Source: Rhodospirillales bacterium
GTDB lineage: Bacteria; Pseudomonadota; Alphaproteobacteria; UBA8366; JADFVY01
Reading direction: 5' to 3'
DNA length: 64,000 bases
NCBI GenBank assembly: GCA_020356105.1
Contig: CP070634.1
Coordinates: forward strand, 2,491,452-2,555,451
The notes under the pieces were generated by a model. That model ran no database searches and was not told the DNA's origin. It saw only the letters and a list, made by a program, of their open reading frames with translations. Made by a program: the position numbers and the translations under genes. Positions 26,202 to 34,253 of the stretch are shown here, piece after piece. Positions within the stretch are counted from its first letter, which is position 1; each line of letters opens with the position of its first letter.

Positions 26202-26669
26202 CTACTCCGCGACCACCAGCCTGTAGTCCGGGGTCGGATTGAGGGGGCAGGAGAAGACGTAACTGCCGGGCGTGAGCTCGACCTCGTAATCCTTGGTCGC
26301 GCCCGTCGTCAGCCCGCCGCCGGAGACGCTGGGCAGGGTCGCGCGGGCAACGATGCCGTCGCCGCGCAGCCAGAAGCCGAGGCCATAGGGCACGTTCTTA
26401 TTTGTCACCCGGAAGATGTATTTGCCGGGCTTCAACGTCATCGGTTCGGTCGCCGCCAGCCGCGCCGCCCCGGAGGCCTCGTTGATCGCCTCGCAATCAG
26501 CCTTCTTCGCCGATCTGTAGCCGTGGTCCGTGCCACCCTCCGGCTCGAGGAACTGGCAGGGCGTCTGAGTCAGCTCGATCACCGTCGCGGCGGCCGCCGG
26601 GCCGGTGCTTGCAAGAGTGAGGGCCACTCCGGCGGCCAGCGCCGATGCGATCAGGGTGTTGCGCGACAT
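26202..26669 (-). CDS. Exported cupredoxin-like protein without copper ligands
   Basis: 155 aa with a signal peptide (MSRNTL, hydrophobic core, cleavage after AAA near residue 27). The C-terminal 90 residues look like a cupredoxin fold: KPGKYIFRVTNKNV followed by ELTPGSYVFSCPLNPTPDY, the position of the usual Cys-His-Met copper loop. Here only the Cys remains; there is no His or Met after it and no His earlier in the domain. It may be a structural or metal-free relative, or bind something else. It is convergent with the CaiD-like gene and starts divergently from the next gene. Function unknown. Confidence 0.7.
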   Translation of the reverse strand: MSRNTLIASALAAGVALTLASTGPAAAATVIELTQTPCQFLEPEGGTDHGYRSAKKADCEAINEASGAARLAATEPMTLKPGKYIFRVTNKNVPYGLGFWLRGDGIVARATLPSVSGGGLTTGATKDYEVELTPGSYVFSCPLNPTPDYRLVVAE

Positions 26670-26840
26670 GTCTCTTCTCCATTCGTGTGCCAATACAGGG
26701 ACATGTCCCCCGATATGACGCGGCGCGACAGCGCCGGCAATCAACGATCCATCACAAGCGCGTCAGCGCGTTAACCGATCCTTGCCATCCTCCGGCTAGA
26801 CTGCGCTGGCGCGCGCCCTTGATCGTGGAGTTGCCCACCG

Positions 26841-27419
26841 ATGCCGCAACCGAACCGCCCCGTCCTCTCCGCCGCGCTCCTTGCCGTCGCGACGCTGGCT
26901 GCTTTCCTGATCGCGCAGCCGGCCGCGCCGGCCCGGGCCGATACGCGCGCCGCCTGCCTCCAACGGGCGGCGGCCGAAGACCTTGCCGGAAAGGCCGATT
27001 TCCAGCACGGCCTGTTCCGGCTGATCGTCGACGGCAAGCCCGAGTTCGCGGCGCTGGCGGCGCTCAACCGGGACCTGCAGATCGCACTCGCGCAAGCCCA
27101 GGCGGCGCGTTTCGCCTATCTTGTGAAAAACGATCCGGACAGGATTGAAACAAAAGGTACCCTGTCCGAATTCCGCAATTTCGAATGGAGCGAGACGGAC
27201 GAGACGGCGCTGCGCGGCGAGAGCGAGAGTTACCGGGCGCTGGCGGCGCGCATCGTCGCGCAGCGCCGGCGCAGCAACGGCCATTGCGACTGGCCGCAGC
27301 TGCGGGCCTATTTCGCCGAGGGCCTTGCGACCGGGCCAGCCTACCGGACGCTCATAGACGGCGTCGGGGAAAGCGACGCGGCGGTCGCCGCCCTCATCGA
27401 CTCCTGCCCGCCGGACTAG
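26841..27419 (+). CDS. Hypothetical exported protein
   Basis: 192 aa, not recognised. A signal peptide (about residues 8-33, ending PARA) is followed by a helical, alanine-rich mature part with three cysteines (RAACLQRA near the start, NGHCDWPQL, and a C-terminal DSCPPD). The high content of charged helices suggests a small soluble periplasmic protein. It is divergent from the cupredoxin-like gene, and its stop codon shares the CTAG with the convergent rhodanese gene. Confidence 0.7.
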   Translation: MPQPNRPVLSAALLAVATLAAFLIAQPAAPARADTRAACLQRAAAEDLAGKADFQHGLFRLIVDGKPEFAALAALNRDLQIALAQAQAARFAYLVKNDPDRIETKGTLSEFRNFEWSETDETALRGESESYRALAARIVAQRRRSNGHCDWPQLRAYFAEGLATGPAYRTLIDGVGESDAAVAALIDSCPPD

Positions 27420-27832
27420 CACGACTCCGGCTTCGCCTTGGACGCCTCGACCGGCCCGCCGGCCGCGGTCCAGGCCTCGAGGCCACCCGCAAGATGGGCG
27501 ACAGGCGCCAGGCCCATGTCCTGCGCCGCCTTGGTCGCCAGCGCCGAGCGCCAGTCGAGCGCGCAGTAGAACACGAAGGTCCGGTCCTCGGCGAAGAACG
27601 GCTTGTGATAGGGGCTGGCGGGATCGATCCAGAATTCGAGCAGGCCACGCGGCACGTGGCGGGCCCCCGGAATGCGCCCGGTCTTCGCGAGTTCCCGCAC
27701 GTCGCGCAAATCGATGAACAGCACGTCATCACGCCCGTGCATGTCCAGCGCCTCGGCGACCGAAAGGGTTCGGACCTCCTGGCTGGCCTCGGCGACAAGC
27801 TGCTCGACCGAGCGAATGATGGTCTGCGGCAT
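27416..27832 (-). CDS. Rhodanese-like sulfurtransferase
   Basis: 138 aa single-domain rhodanese. DVLFIDLRDVRELAKTGRIPG is split over residues 37-56, and the active-site loop starts with Cys90 in FYCALDWRSALAT. There is no signal peptide from the ATG at 27832, which has a GAGAGGGACG ribosome site; the longer open frame would add a spurious hydrophobic leader. It probably carries sulfane sulfur in the cytoplasm. Its stop overlaps that of the gene on the other strand. Confidence 0.87.
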   Translation of the reverse strand: MPQTIIRSVEQLVAEASQEVRTLSVAEALDMHGRDDVLFIDLRDVRELAKTGRIPGARHVPRGLLEFWIDPASPYHKPFFAEDRTFVFYCALDWRSALATKAAQDMGLAPVAHLAGGLEAWTAAGGPVEASKAKPESC

Positions 27833-27984
27833 GGTCGTCCCTCTCCTCAGCCGGCGCGATGCGCCCAGCATGCACGGGACGACGGCGGCTGCAAGCGCCA
27901 CTTTCATCGGCGGGCCGGATCGTGGCATGCTGGGCGCGGCGGCGTGGTGAGGGCGGGACCGAATGCGAAACCCGGAGATCCGCC

Positions 27985-28455
27985 ATGCAGCGACAGATCC
28001 GCTGGCTCAAGGCCAGCTTCCTTGCCGGGGCCACCGCCGATTTCGGCATCGGCATCCTCACCCTGATCCCGGCCCGCATGGGCGAGAGCACGGTGACCTA
28101 CCCGATGGGCCTGGCGTCCACGCTGATGTTCGGCTGGACGGTGCTGCTGCTGTGGGGATACCGGGATCCGGTGGCGCGCAGGGGGCTTTTGGTCATCACC
28201 ATCTTCCCGGTCATCACCGGGCTGATGGCGAGCGGCGTCTACGCCGTCGCCGCGGGCATATTCCCGGTTGTCCACATCGTGCCCTCGACGATCCTCGGCC
28301 TCGGACTGATCGCCCTGATGGGATACAGCTACCTCGCCGCGCGGGGACTGGAATCGAGGAGCGAGACCGAGCGCCAGGTCGATTACGCTGGGCCCGAATC
28401 TCCCGTTACCCCGCAACGCCGCGCGCGAGGCGCGGATAGTAGGCGGCCAGGGTGA
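27985..28455 (+). CDS. Small membrane protein, four predicted helices
   Basis: 156 aa integral membrane protein of unknown function. Hydrophobic segments lie at about residues 8-28, 38-52, 60-80 and 85-110, with a charged cytoplasmic tail. A GGAG ribosome site precedes the ATG at 27985. Its last 50 bp overlap the end of the convergent MATE gene on the other strand. The sequence has the look of DUF-type four-helix proteins, but no family was recognised with confidence. Confidence 0.65.
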   Translation: MQRQIRWLKASFLAGATADFGIGILTLIPARMGESTVTYPMGLASTLMFGWTVLLLWGYRDPVARRGLLVITIFPVITGLMASGVYAVAAGIFPVVHIVPSTILGLGLIALMGYSYLAARGLESRSETERQVDYAGPESPVTPQRRARGADSRRPG

Positions 28456-29803
28456 GGCCGCGCAGGGCGTTCATGGTCAGCAGGGCCAGCCATAGCCCGT
28501 CATTGCCCCACAGCGGCACGAAACTCCACAGCGCGGCGACGTAGAGGGCGGTGGTGATGATCGCGGCGTTGCGCATCTCATGGGTGCGGGTCGCGCCCAA
28601 AAAAATGCCGTCATAGAGGTAGCACCAGACGCTGATTAGCGGCATCGCCGCCGCCCAGGGCAGATAGGCGCGGGCCAGGGCGCGCACCTCCGGGATCGTC
28701 GTCAAGAGGTCGATCAGCAGGCCGCCAGCGACGGCGAAGGCGGCCGCCGTGACGATTGCCGCGATCCCGCCCCAGCGCATCGTCGTCCGCACCGCACCGG
28801 ACAGATCCGCCCGGCTACGCCGGCCGACAGCGCCGCCGACCAGCGCTTCGGCGGCATGGGCGAAGCCGTCGAGGGCGAAGGCGGAGGTCGACACCAGGTT
28901 CAGCAGCACCGCGTTGGCGGCCAATGTCACGTCGCCGAGCGTCGCGCCGCGGTCGGTGAACAGCGCGAAGGAGGTGATCAGCAGCAGCGTTCGGATGAAG
29001 ATATCGCGGTTGACGGCGAGCATGCGGCGGAAACGCGCGCCGTCGAGAATTCGCCGCCCGGCCGCGACCGGCCCCAGCAGGCCGAGCCGTCTGGCCGCCA
29101 GCGCGAGGCCCAGCGCCAGCGCCGCGTATTCGGCGATCAGCGTCGCCGCCGCCACCCCCTCGACGCCCCAGCCGAGGCCGAGGACGAAGACGACGTCGAG
29201 GACGATATTGAGGCCGTTCATGAACACCTGCAGGATCAGCGGCCAGCGCGCGTTCTGCAGGCCGAAGAACCAGCCCAGCAGCACGTAGTTGGCGAGCGCC
29301 GCCGGCGCCCCCCAGATGCGCACGGCGTAATAGGCGGCGCCCTCCCCCTCCACCGCCGCGCTGGCGTTGAGCAATCGGAAGGCGAGCGCGCCGACCGGCC
29401 CCTGGACGAGAAGCAGCGCGAGTCCCAGCCCGAGGGCGAGCAGCAGCGCCCGGGCCAGAACGGCGCGGATCTCGGCCGCGTCCTCGGCACCCCAGGCCTG
29501 CGCCGTCGGCCCGGTCGTGCCCATGCGCAGGAAGCCAAAGCCCCAGTAGACGAAGTTGAAGATCAGCGCGCCGATGGCAACGCCGCCGATATAGCGCGGG
29601 TCCGGCAGGTGGCCGACGACGGCGGTATCGACCATGCCGAGCAGCGGCACGGTGACGTTGGAGAGGATGATCGGCCCGGCCAGCGCCCAGATGCGTCGGT
29701 TCCACGTTTGCCGATCTGCGGCCGGGCCCGTCGGCGCGACCTCACCCTTCAAGATGCCGCGTCGCGGCTCCTCAGTGTGAGGCGTGGTGCCGCCGCCCGT
29801 CAT
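28406..29803 (-). CDS. MATE family efflux transporter (DinF type)
   Basis: About 465 aa, twelve-helix multidrug and toxin extrusion protein. The start of the core, RRIWALAGPIILSNVTVPL and VDTAVVGHLPDP, is typical of DinF-like MATE pumps, and the rest shows the expected twofold repeat. It exports cationic compounds using an ion gradient. The start is uncertain. The ATG at 29803 and the first 25 codons run through a REP-like repeat, and a TTG at 29752 would begin closer to the conserved part. It is convergent with the small membrane protein. Confidence 0.88.
   Translation of the reverse strand: MTGGGTTPHTEEPRRGILKGEVAPTGPAADRQTWNRRIWALAGPIILSNVTVPLLGMVDTAVVGHLPDPRYIGGVAIGALIFNFVYWGFGFLRMGTTGPTAQAWGAEDAAEIRAVLARALLLALGLGLALLLVQGPVGALAFRLLNASAAVEGEGAAYYAVRIWGAPAALANYVLLGWFFGLQNARWPLILQVFMNGLNIVLDVVFVLGLGWGVEGVAAATLIAEYAALALGLALAARRLGLLGPVAAGRRILDGARFRRMLAVNRDIFIRTLLLITSFALFTDRGATLGDVTLAANAVLLNLVSTSAFALDGFAHAAEALVGGAVGRRSRADLSGAVRTTMRWGGIAAIVTAAAFAVAGGLLIDLLTTIPEVRALARAYLPWAAAMPLISVWCYLYDGIFLGATRTHEMRNAAIITTALYVAALWSFVPLWGNDGLWLALLTMNALRGLTLAAYYPRLARGVAG
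29741..29783. repeat. REP-like repeat, single copy
   Basis: 43-bp palindromic unit related to the 22013-22055 copy, in the opposite orientation (starts CCTCACCCTTCAAGATGC, ends CTCCTCAGTGTGAGG). It overlaps the assumed N-terminal codons of the MATE gene, so either the repeat is translated or the gene starts further downstream. Confidence 0.7.
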
Positions 29804-29867
29804 CCCGAGGCGGGCCGGCAGCCTGACGCGAAGGATGCGCTCGCAACGCGCTTTGCCTTCCGCGCCG

Positions 29868-30809
29868 TCACCCCTCGCCCGCCCTCTGATAGGCAAGCAG
29901 GGCGCCGGCGAGGTCCTCGAGCGCGGCACCGGCCGCCTTGAACAGCGTGATCTCGTCCTCGGACGCGCGCCCGCAATGGGCGCCGCGGCAGAGCTCGTAG
30001 AGGTCGGCGGCGATGCCCTCCGGCGTCAGGACGCCGCTCGCCAGCGGCTGTACCAGATCGCCGGCCTCGACGGTGGCGCCGGCGCGGGTATCGCAGAACA
30101 CGGTGGCGCGGCGGATGCAGTCGTCGTCGGCCTCGCGCATCTTCGGCGTGAACCCGCCGATCAGATCCAGATGCTGGCCCGGCCGCAGCCAGGCGCCGCG
30201 GATCAGCGGCGCCGTCGCCAGCGTCGCGCAGCTGATGATGTCGGCTTGCGCAACCGCGGCTTCGAGGTCGGTTGCGACCCGGGCATCGATATCGCCTTGC
30301 AGCGCCTCGACGATCTTTGCGGCCCTGTCGGGATTGCGCCCCCAGACCGTGATCCGTTCGATCGGCCGCACCGCGCGAAATGCGCCGATCTGGTGCAGCG
30401 CGAGACGACCGGTCGCGACCACAAGGAGATGCCGCGCATCCCGGCGCGCGAGGTAATCCACGGCCAGGGCCGAGGCTGCCGCTGTGCGCCGCACCGTGAG
30501 CTCACCGCCGTCGATCAGCGCCAGTGGCTGTCCGGTCTTGCCGTCGAACAGCACATAGACGCCGCTGACCGCTGGCAGGCCGCGATCCGCGTTGCCCGGG
30601 AAAACATTGACCAGCTTGACGCCGATATGCTCGCCAACCGTCCAGGCCGGCATCAAGAGCGCCGTCGCATCCGGCTCGCCGGGCACCGCGATGGTGTGGT
30701 GGTGACGCACCGGCATCACGCAGTCGGCGCGGAACATCTCGCGGATCGCCGCGACGAGCGCATCGAATGGTGTCAAGCGCGTCACCGTTTCGGCGTCGAT
30801 CATCTGCAT
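29868..30809 (-). CDS. Ornithine cyclodeaminase / mu-crystallin family protein
   Basis: 313 aa NAD(P)-binding protein. MPVRHHHTI near residue 35, GVKLVNVFPGN, and the Rossmann part LLVVATGRLALHQI with WGRNPDRA and the later DLIGGFTPKMREAD are family hallmarks. Members include ornithine cyclodeaminase, alanine dehydrogenase of archaea, and ketimine reductases, so the exact reaction is open. The glycines of the usual GTG-A-QA loop read ATGRLALHQ here. The ATG at 30809 or 30803 starts the conserved part. It is divergent from metZ. Confidence 0.83.
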   Translation of the reverse strand: MQMIDAETVTRLTPFDALVAAIREMFRADCVMPVRHHHTIAVPGEPDATALLMPAWTVGEHIGVKLVNVFPGNADRGLPAVSGVYVLFDGKTGQPLALIDGGELTVRRTAAASALAVDYLARRDARHLLVVATGRLALHQIGAFRAVRPIERITVWGRNPDRAAKIVEALQGDIDARVATDLEAAVAQADIISCATLATAPLIRGAWLRPGQHLDLIGGFTPKMREADDDCIRRATVFCDTRAGATVEAGDLVQPLASGVLTPEGIAADLYELCRGAHCGRASEDEITLFKAAGAALEDLAGALLAYQRAGEG

Positions 30810-30882
30810 GGCACCGCCCCGACATAGCCCTGAAATCGCGGCGCATCCTGCGGACCGGCGGCGTGAAACGCAAGCCCTGCAA

Positions 30883-30911
30883 TTGACATAATAGGTCGAG
30901 GGGCTTATCCC
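30883..30911 (+). promoter_or_regulatory. Sigma-70 type promoter of metZ
   Basis: TTGACA (30883-30888), a 17-bp spacer and TATCCC (30906-30911). The predicted start lies about 40 nt before the metZ ATG. The leader is too short for a SAM-II aptamer, and none is recognised. Confidence 0.6.
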
Positions 30912-30955
30912 TCTGCGGCCCTTTGGCAAGACCCCGCGGGAAGGGGACCGGGACA

Positions 30956-32143
30956 ATGAGCAAATCGCGCAAGAAGCAGGTGCGACCGCAGACCGGGGCG
31001 GTCCGCGGCGGGCTGCACCGAAGCCCGTTCGACGAGACCTCCGAGGCGATCTACATGACCTCCGGTTACGTCTACGGGTCGGCGGAAGAGGCCGAGGCCG
31101 CCTTCAAGGGCGACGCCGACCGCTTCATCTATTCGCGTTACGCCAATCCAACCGTGGCCATGTTCGAGGAACGGCTGCGGTTGATCGAGGGGGCGGAAGC
31201 CTGCATGGCGACGGCGAGCGGCATGGCCGCGGTGTTCGCGGCGCTGATGAGCCTCTTGAAGGCCGGCGACCGCATCGTCGCCTCGCGGGCGCTGTTCGGT
31301 TCCTGCCATTTCATCGTCAACGACATCCTTCCACGTTACGGCGTGGCGCACGAATTCGTCGACGGCGCCGACGCGGCGCAGTGGGAGGCCGCGCTCGCAA
31401 AGCCGGCCCAGGCGGTGTTCCTCGAGACACCGTCGAACCCGGCGCTCGAGATCATCGACCTCGAGATGGTCTCCGCGCTGGCGCACAAGGCCGGCGCCCA
31501 GGTCGTGATCGACAATGTCTTCGCAACGCCCTTGCTGCAACGGCCGCTGGAACGCGGTGCCGACGTGGTCGTCTATTCGGCGACCAAGCATATCGACGGC
31601 CAGGGCCGTACCCTGGGCGGCGCGGTGCTCGGCCGGGAGGAGTTCATCGGTGGCGAGCTCAAGACCTTCCTGCGCCATACCGGGCCGGCGCTCAGCCCGT
31701 TCAACGCCTGGGTGCTGGTCAAGGGGCTGGAGACCATGGATCTGCGAGTCGACCGGATGTGCGACAACGCGCTCGAGATCGCTCGGTTCCTCGAGGGCCA
31801 CAACAGCATCCGGCGGGTGCTCTACCCGCATCTCGACAGCCACCCGCAGGCACGGCTGGCGCGCAAGCAGATGCGCAAGGGCGGCTCGATCGTCTCCTTC
31901 GAGCTGGCCGGCGGCAAGGCCGACGCCTTCCGCTTCCTCGATGCGCTGGAGATCATCGACATCTCCAACAATCTCGGCGATTCGAAAAGCCTGATCACCC
32001 ATCCCGCGACCACCACGCATCAGCGCCTTGCAGCCGAGGAGCGTAAACGGCTCGGCATCACCGACGGGCTGGTGCGGCTGTCGGTCGGCCTCGAGGATGT
32101 CGAGGATTTGAAGGAAGACATCGCCCGGGCGCTGGGAGCCTGA
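30956..32143 (+). CDS. metZ: O-succinylhomoserine sulfhydrylase
   Basis: 395 aa PLP enzyme of the Cys/Met metabolism family. The PLP lysine is K211 in YSATKHIDGQGR, with IYMTSGYVYGSAEEAEAAF and SRYANPT near the N-terminus, which are the forms usual in MetZ. It makes homocysteine from O-succinylhomoserine and sulfide in methionine synthesis. The ATG at 30956 has an AAGGGGACC ribosome site; the longer frame upstream lacks one. It is monocistronic or followed by the DMT exporter gene 36 bp downstream. Confidence 0.92.
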   Translation: MSKSRKKQVRPQTGAVRGGLHRSPFDETSEAIYMTSGYVYGSAEEAEAAFKGDADRFIYSRYANPTVAMFEERLRLIEGAEACMATASGMAAVFAALMSLLKAGDRIVASRALFGSCHFIVNDILPRYGVAHEFVDGADAAQWEAALAKPAQAVFLETPSNPALEIIDLEMVSALAHKAGAQVVIDNVFATPLLQRPLERGADVVVYSATKHIDGQGRTLGGAVLGREEFIGGELKTFLRHTGPALSPFNAWVLVKGLETMDLRVDRMCDNALEIARFLEGHNSIRRVLYPHLDSHPQARLARKQMRKGGSIVSFELAGGKADAFRFLDALEIIDISNNLGDSKSLITHPATTTHQRLAAEERKRLGITDGLVRLSVGLEDVEDLKEDIARALGA

Positions 32144-32179
32144 ACCGGCGGGCCGGCGCCGCCAAGCTATAGGGCGACG

Positions 32180-33130
32180 ATGACGCAGCGCAACCAGCGT
32201 CCCCCGGGACTCGGCATGGGCGAGACCGGCGCCATCGGGGCGCCGCCCGGCCGGGCCGCGACGGGCATACCGGAGAACCGCCTTCTTGGCATCGCGCTGA
32301 TGGTCGCGGCGATGATGATTGTGCCCTTCATGGATGCGCTGGCCAAGCATCTGAGCGACCGTTACGCCGTCTCGCAGCTGACCTGGGCGCGGTTCTTCTT
32401 CCATCTCGCAATTCTCGCTCCGATCGTCCTGTATCATCATGGCCGGCGTGCGCTGCGCCCGGCGCAACCGGGCCTGCAGCTGTTGCGCAGCGGATTCACG
32501 CTGCTGGCGACCATCCTGTTCTTCGCGGCGATCGCGCGCATGCCGATCGCGGACGCCCTCGCCCTGCTGTTCGTCTCGCCGATGGTGGTCACCGCCCTGT
32601 CGCCGGTGATGCTGGACGAGCGGGTCGGCATGCGGCGCTGGGTGGCGGTGGCCGCAGGTTTTGCGGGAGCGCTGATCATTCTGCGGCCCGGATTCGGTGT
32701 CGCCCAGGCAGGCTCGTTCCTCGCCATGGGTGCAGGAATTTCGTTCGCCTTCTATACGCTGCTGACGCGCCGCCTTTCAGGCACTGCACCGCCGCTCGTC
32801 ACCCTCGCCTACACGGCCGTGACCGGAGCCGCCGTGATGAGCATCGCGGTTATTCCCGACTGGATCACGCCATCGCCGGGGGATCTCCTGATGATGTGCG
32901 GGATCGGAGCAATCGCGGCCACCGGCCACTTTCTTCTGATCCGCGCCTTCGATTATGCGCCGGCCTCGCTGCTCGCACCCTACAGCTATTCCGAGATCGT
33001 CATGGCGACCGCCGTCGGCTGGTTCGTGTTCAGCGATTTCCCCGACCGCTGGACCTGGGCGGGGATCATCGTGATCGTCGCGAGTGGTATCTATATATCG
33101 TGGCGCGAGCGCAAACATAAGACAACATGA
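32180..33130 (+). CDS. DMT (EamA) family transporter
   Basis: 316 aa, ten predicted membrane helices in two EamA repeats (about 35-165 and 180-305). PFMDALAKHLSDRY and ARFFFHLA in the first repeat, and DYAPASLLAPYSYSEIV near the end, are typical of drug/metabolite exporters of the RhaT/YdcZ-like group. The substrate is unknown. It lies 36 bp after metZ, so an amino-acid or thiol export role is possible but unproven. Confidence 0.88.
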   Translation: MTQRNQRPPGLGMGETGAIGAPPGRAATGIPENRLLGIALMVAAMMIVPFMDALAKHLSDRYAVSQLTWARFFFHLAILAPIVLYHHGRRALRPAQPGLQLLRSGFTLLATILFFAAIARMPIADALALLFVSPMVVTALSPVMLDERVGMRRWVAVAAGFAGALIILRPGFGVAQAGSFLAMGAGISFAFYTLLTRRLSGTAPPLVTLAYTAVTGAAVMSIAVIPDWITPSPGDLLMMCGIGAIAATGHFLLIRAFDYAPASLLAPYSYSEIVMATAVGWFVFSDFPDRWTWAGIIVIVASGIYISWRERKHKTT

Positions 33131-33232
33131 TGTATACTGTGCCGTTGCATTGTCCCGGAGCCATGGCTAAACTTGCGCGCCGTTGAGGGGATGTTGAAGC
33201 GGTCGTAACCGTTCCACAAGAGAGGTGCCCGT

Positions 33233-33652
33233 ATGTTTCTGCTGCGTAGATATTCGCGATTTGTCGCCCTGCCGCTGGCCGCCTTGATGATGGCCGTCTC
33301 GATGCCACTGGGCGCGGCGCAGGCCGCGCTGATGGACACGGACCAGGTGATCGACAGGTCGGCGGTCGAGGTTGACCGGGCCCGCATCGCCGCGTTGTTC
33401 GCACGCGACGACGTGCGCCAGGAATTGCAGGCCCTGGGCGTCGATCCCGACGAGGCGAACGCCCGCATCGCCGGCATGACGGACCAAGAGGTGCGCGAGG
33501 TTGCGGCCCGCATCGACACATTGCCGGCAGGCCAGGGGGTCGCAGAAGCGCTGATCAGCGCGGCCCTCATCATCTTCATCGTGCTCCTTGTGACCGACTT
33601 GCTCGGGGTGACCGACGTCTTCCCGTTCGTCAAGGGCGGCAAGGCACAATAA
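33233..33652 (+). CDS. PA2779 family protein, copy 1
   Basis: 139 aa. It has an N-terminal signal-like helix (PLAALMMAVSMPLGAAQA), a helical middle part with VRQELQALGVDPDEANARIAGM, and a C-terminal membrane helix (ALIISALIIF-like segment near residues 106-125). The same layout, and the LGVxPDEAxxRI motif, are found in the next gene. The family is named after P. aeruginosa PA2779 and has no known function. In many genomes it is followed by a PA2778-type cysteine peptidase, as here. An AGAGAGGTG ribosome site precedes the ATG. Confidence 0.85.
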   Translation: MFLLRRYSRFVALPLAALMMAVSMPLGAAQAALMDTDQVIDRSAVEVDRARIAALFARDDVRQELQALGVDPDEANARIAGMTDQEVREVAARIDTLPAGQGVAEALISAALIIFIVLLVTDLLGVTDVFPFVKGGKAQ

Positions 33653-33856
33653 TCTCGGGACAGGTTGCGCAGGCCCGCGCGATGATCGCATGACCTGTCG
33701 ACGTTTCCTCGGCGGGATTCGGCGACGACCACTACGGCCGAGACGAACGGAATTGCAGCCCGATTCCGCCGCGATTCCCTTGGCCTGACAGCCCGTCGAT
33801 CGGTGTGCGTCTCGTCGCGCACACGAACGTCATTACGTGTCGAGAGGTGACTTCTC

Positions 33857-34222
33857 ATGATATTGCCACGCAGACTACGCTCGGCGACCGCCACCGTCCT
33901 GGCGGCAGCGATGTTCCTAGCCGCGATGCCGGTCGGGCATGTGCGGGCGGAAATGGTCGGAACGGACCGGATTATCGAACACCGGAATCTCGAAGCGCGG
34001 CGCGCCGAAATATCCGCGTTCCTCGCGAGGCAGGACGTCCGCGAGCGGCTCGCCGCGCTCGGCGTCGCGCCGGACGAGGCGCAGATTCGGGTCGATAGCC
34101 TGACGGACGCCGAGGTACTGCAGCTGGCCCAGGACATCGAGGACCTGCCGGCGGGCCAGGACCAGGGCTATACCCTCGTCGTCATCCTGTTGCTCGTGAT
34201 CATTCTGGTGCTGCTCATTTGA
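33857..34222 (+). CDS. PA2779 family protein, copy 2
   Basis: 121 aa paralogue of the preceding gene, with signal helix ending VRA, a central LAALGVAPDEAQIRVDSL motif, and a C-terminal hydrophobic helix made almost only of Leu, Ile and Val. The GAGAGGTGA ribosome site is nearly the same as in copy 1. The 204-bp gap between the copies contains nothing recognised. Probably a small periplasm-facing membrane protein that works with the peptidase encoded immediately after it. Confidence 0.85.
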   Translation: MILPRRLRSATATVLAAAMFLAAMPVGHVRAEMVGTDRIIEHRNLEARRAEISAFLARQDVRERLAALGVAPDEAQIRVDSLTDAEVLQLAQDIEDLPAGQDQGYTLVVILLLVIILVLLI

Positions 34223-34253
34223 GCACCGAGGCACAGCTCGCCGGCCTTTGCCG

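Noticed and set aside
30841..30955. SAM riboswitch before metZ
   Set aside because: The leader after the TTGACA/TATCCC promoter is only about 40 nt and lacks the SAM-II core sequence; no other known aptamer was recognised.
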